DNA of 64,000 nt from Dactylosporangium aurantiacum (GTDB taxonomy: Bacteria > Actinomycetota > Actinomycetes > Mycobacteriales > Micromonosporaceae), in assembly GCF_000716715.1 (NCBI RefSeq), contig NZ_JNYJ01000014.1, positions 62,001-126,000 on the forward strand. The letters run 5' to 3'. Below are positions 61,754 to 64,000 of the stretch, one piece after another (position 1 is the first letter of the stretch; each line of letters opens with the position of its first letter). The position numbers and the translations under genes were made by a program. The notes beneath the pieces were generated by a model that was given only the letters and a program-made list of their open reading frames with translations, was not told the origin of the DNA and searched no databases.

Positions 61754-64000
61754 TCAGGCCGAACCGGCCAGTGAGCGGGCCACCTCGTCGACCGGGGCCA
61801 GCAGCACCGTCTCGACCGGCAGCTTGGCCAGGGCGTCGACGTCGAAGCGGCTGTCCAGCTCGGTCACCGTCGCCTGGATCTCCTCGAGGCGGGTGCCGGT
61901 GGCGTCGAGGATCTCGCTGAGGTGGGTGGCCTCGGCGGTCTCGTGCAGGGCGACGTGCAGCAGGGTCAGGGCGTTGATGCGGGCGCCGGTCAGCTCGGGG
62001 ACGAGCAGGACCAGGCGGCCGTCGCGGGCGCCGCGGACCAGGCGGACCATGCGGGACTGCACGGCGAGCCGCTTGGAGCCGCTCAGCTCCGCGCCGTCGC
62101 CGGCCCGGCTGGGCAGCCCCTCGGAGACGCCGGCCCGGCGCACGACGCGGATCGTGGTGCGCTGCGGCGACCAGCCGAGCTGGTAGCGGGTGGCGCCGTC
62201 GACGCGGTCGACGACGCGGGCGAAGGCGCGCAGGGCCACCAGGACCGAGTAGCTCATGGTGGCGGGGTCGGCGCCGACGTCGGCGATCGCCCGGGTCAGC
62301 GGGTTGTCGACCAGGTCGGAGTCGCCGCGGGAGGTGCCGACGGTGACGGTCTTGGCCTGGTGCTTGACGGAGTCGATGGAGCGGGTGAGGTCGTCGACGG
62401 CGGCGGTGATCCGGGCCCGGGTGAAGTCGACCGGGTCGGCGGCGACGCGGGGCGCCGTGACGAGGGAGCCGCCGTGGCGCAGCAGCAGCGCCGCGTCGGA
62501 CAGCCGCAGCGCGGTGTCGCTGGGCAGCACGCCGCGCATCGTGCCCTCGGCGGCGTCGGCGAGGAACGGGTGCAGGTCGGCGCAGGCCCGTTCGATGTCC
62601 TGGAGGGTGACCTTGCCGCTGTCGACGGACAGCTCCAGCGCCGCGAGCGCGCCGCGCAGCGGATCGGCCTTCGCGTCGATGGCCCGCGCCGTGTGGTACG
62701 CGAACAGGTGCCCTGCGGCGGTGCTGAGGATCCACGCGAAGACCGGGTGGGCGGCCGGCACCCGGACCACCCACTGCGTCGCCCACGGCACGTCCATGCC
62801 CTCGTCGACGATGATGACGGGGGCGTTGCGGTGCGCGGCGAAGATGTCGACCTCCTTGGCGAGGTCGCGCACCTGGCCCGGCGGGGTGCCGGCGGCGCAG
62901 ATGAGGATGAACGCCTCGGCGGACAGGTCGACGTGCTTCTTGTCCTCGACCGCGTCGGTGGACATGGTCTTGTAGCACAGCTCGGACAGCTTGATCCGGG
63001 CCTCCTCGGCGGCGACCCGGTTCGGGCCGGAGCCGACCACGGCCCAGTGCGGGTATCGCAGCGCGACCTCGCTGATCCGGGCGATCTCCGGCTCCAGGGC
63101 GCGCAGCTCGGCGAGCTGGTTGGGCATCTCCAGCAGCGCGTGCAGCAGCGTGTCCTCCAGCTCGGTGGCCAGCCGGTCGCAGACGCGGGCGATGTGCAGG
63201 CCGAGGACCGCGCCGGTGGCGACCTGCGAGTAGAACGCCTTGGTGGAGGCGACCGCCATCTCGACGTCGCGGCCGTCGGAGGTGTAGAGCACGCCGTCGC
63301 TCTTGTGCGCCAGGTCGCTGTCGCGGCGGTTGACGATGCCGAGCACGCGGGCGCCGCGGGCGCGGACCATGTCGACGGCGCGGTTGGTGTCGGTGGTGGA
63401 GCCGGACTGGCTGACCGCGACGACGCAGACCGTGGACATGTCGGGGCGCAGGCCCCATGCCGACAGCTCGGTCGCGGGCATCGCCTCGACCGTGATCGCC
63501 GGCTGCAGCAGCGGGCGGACGACGTTCGCGATGCCCCGGCAGGCGACCGCGGCGGTGCCCTGGCCGATGAGCAGGATCTCGGTGATCTCGCCGGCGGCGA
63601 ACCGGTCGCGCAGCGTGCGGGGGAACGACGCCTCGCCGAGCACCGTGGTGAGGTGCTCGCCGTCGGGCACGATCCGGCCGCGGAGGCTGCGGCGGAACGA
63701 CGACGGCGCCTCGGTGATCTCCTTGACCAGGTAGTGCTCGAACTGGCCGCGGGCGACGTCGCGGGTGGTGATCTCGGCGGTCGACACGTGCTCGTCGGTG
63801 ACCGGGACGGGCCGGCCGAGCACCGTGTAGCGCTCCACGGCGGCGAGGGTGCCGGCGCCGGTGCGGTTGAGCGCCACGACGGTGCCGTGCTCGCCGTCGC
63901 CGTCCACGACCGCGCCGTCCAGCCGCAGGTAGCGGTCGGTCCAGCCGACCAGGCCGTACACCTCGCTGGCGACGAGGAAGCAGGCGGGCGCGAACCCGAC
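61754..64000 (-). CDS. GlmS-like double-SIS protein with C-terminal extension, partial
   Basis: 749 codons are in the window and the frame stays open past the right edge (GFAPACFLVASEVYGLVGW), so the N-terminus, probably a glutaminase domain, is missing. SIS domain 1 shows ILLIGQGTAAVACRGIANV and VVAVSQSGSTTDTNRAVD (the SQSG-T-DT sugar-phosphate loop of GlmS). SIS domain 2 shows AVVGSGPNRVAAEEARIKLSELCYKTMSTDAVEDKKHVDLS. GlmS normally ends soon after domain 2; here ~290 more residues follow (ALRLSDAALLLRHGG ... VDEVARSLAGSA). It may be a specialised aminotransferase or sugar isomerase and not housekeeping GlmS. Confidence 0.82.
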   Translation of the reverse strand, partial: VGFAPACFLVASEVYGLVGWTDRYLRLDGAVVDGDGEHGTVVALNRTGAGTLAAVERYTVLGRPVPVTDEHVSTAEITTRDVARGQFEHYLVKEITEAPSSFRRSLRGRIVPDGEHLTTVLGEASFPRTLRDRFAAGEITEILLIGQGTAAVACRGIANVVRPLLQPAITVEAMPATELSAWGLRPDMSTVCVVAVSQSGSTTDTNRAVDMVRARGARVLGIVNRRDSDLAHKSDGVLYTSDGRDVEMAVASTKAFYSQVATGAVLGLHIARVCDRLATELEDTLLHALLEMPNQLAELRALEPEIARISEVALRYPHWAVVGSGPNRVAAEEARIKLSELCYKTMSTDAVEDKKHVDLSAEAFILICAAGTPPGQVRDLAKEVDIFAAHRNAPVIIVDEGMDVPWATQWVVRVPAAHPVFAWILSTAAGHLFAYHTARAIDAKADPLRGALAALELSVDSGKVTLQDIERACADLHPFLADAAEGTMRGVLPSDTALRLSDAALLLRHGGSLVTAPRVAADPVDFTRARITAAVDDLTRSIDSVKHQAKTVTVGTSRGDSDLVDNPLTRAIADVGADPATMSYSVLVALRAFARVVDRVDGATRYQLGWSPQRTTIRVVRRAGVSEGLPSRAGDGAELSGSKRLAVQSRMVRLVRGARDGRLVLLVPELTGARINALTLLHVALHETAEATHLSEILDATGTRLEEIQATVTELDSRFDVDALAKLPVETVLLAPVDEVARSLAGSA

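Noticed and set aside
1..64000. tRNA, rRNA, transposase, integrase or att sites
   Set aside because: No tRNA cloverleaf end, rRNA sequence, transposase motif or terminal inverted repeat was recognised on either strand by eye; a tRNAscan/ISfinder search was not possible.

Overview
This window is very GC-rich DNA with dense genes, many GTG starts, 4-bp ATGA/GTGA gene overlaps and F420-type enzymes. It looks like the chromosome of a filamentous actinomycete, most likely Micromonosporaceae (Actinoplanes/Dactylosporangium-like). That placement is an inference from style and gene families; there is no rRNA or phylogenetic marker here. I saw no tRNA, rRNA, CRISPR array, insertion sequence or prophage. 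No stretch longer than about 300 bases is without a gene.

Left part (1-9.2 kb, with outliers to 24.5 kb): a low-oxygen/dormancy island. On the minus strand are a GNAT/acyl-CoA ligase fusion, a CBS-BON protein, a small SHOCT membrane protein, and a VKOR/DsbA disulfide pair. Divergent from these are a DoxX-like membrane protein, pyruvate formate-lyase (pflB) and its radical-SAM activase (pflA), a CoA-binding protein and an SRPBCC protein. Further right are three universal stress proteins, a single-subunit molybdopterin oxidoreductase, a DUF2231 membrane protein and an NAD-dependent epimerase. A 14-bp palindrome of the type GGGNC-N4-GNCCC, resembling the DosR/DevR box, recurs upstream of several of these genes and suggests one shared regulator, which is not in the window.

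Middle part (9.3-43.9 kb): a polysaccharide deacetylase/GT2 fusion; an ABC exporter with a divergent GbsR/MarR-type regulator and a perfect palindrome between them; an EAL-domain protein; an ECF sigma factor with a zinc-finger membrane anti-sigma candidate and an ABC transporter; an RsbQ-RsbP-RsbV-like general-stress module; a mechanosensitive-channel-like gene behind a consensus SigB-type promoter; hsp20 behind an HspR (HAIR) operator; a DnaJ/CbpA co-chaperone behind a symmetric 44-bp dyad; two MEDS-domain signalling proteins; and housekeeping or metabolic genes including nadE.

Right part (44.0-61.0 kb): one apparent operon for a nonribosomal peptide in which every gene overlaps the next. 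It starts at a near-consensus promoter and encodes NRPS C-A-T, a 20-codon bridging mini-ORF, NRPS C-A-T-TE-MFS (serine code, cysteine at the TE nucleophile position, exporter fused to the synthetase), an acyl-adenylating ligase, NRPS C-A-T (glycine-like code), an MbtH protein, a free carrier protein, a free condensation domain, and a dimethylformamidase-like hydrolase with a propeller-like tail. The set suggests a short, possibly acylated peptide that is synthesised, released and exported by one transcript. This is the best candidate for an undescribed system. The window ends in a GlmS-like double-SIS protein with an unusual C-terminal extension, cut by the right edge.
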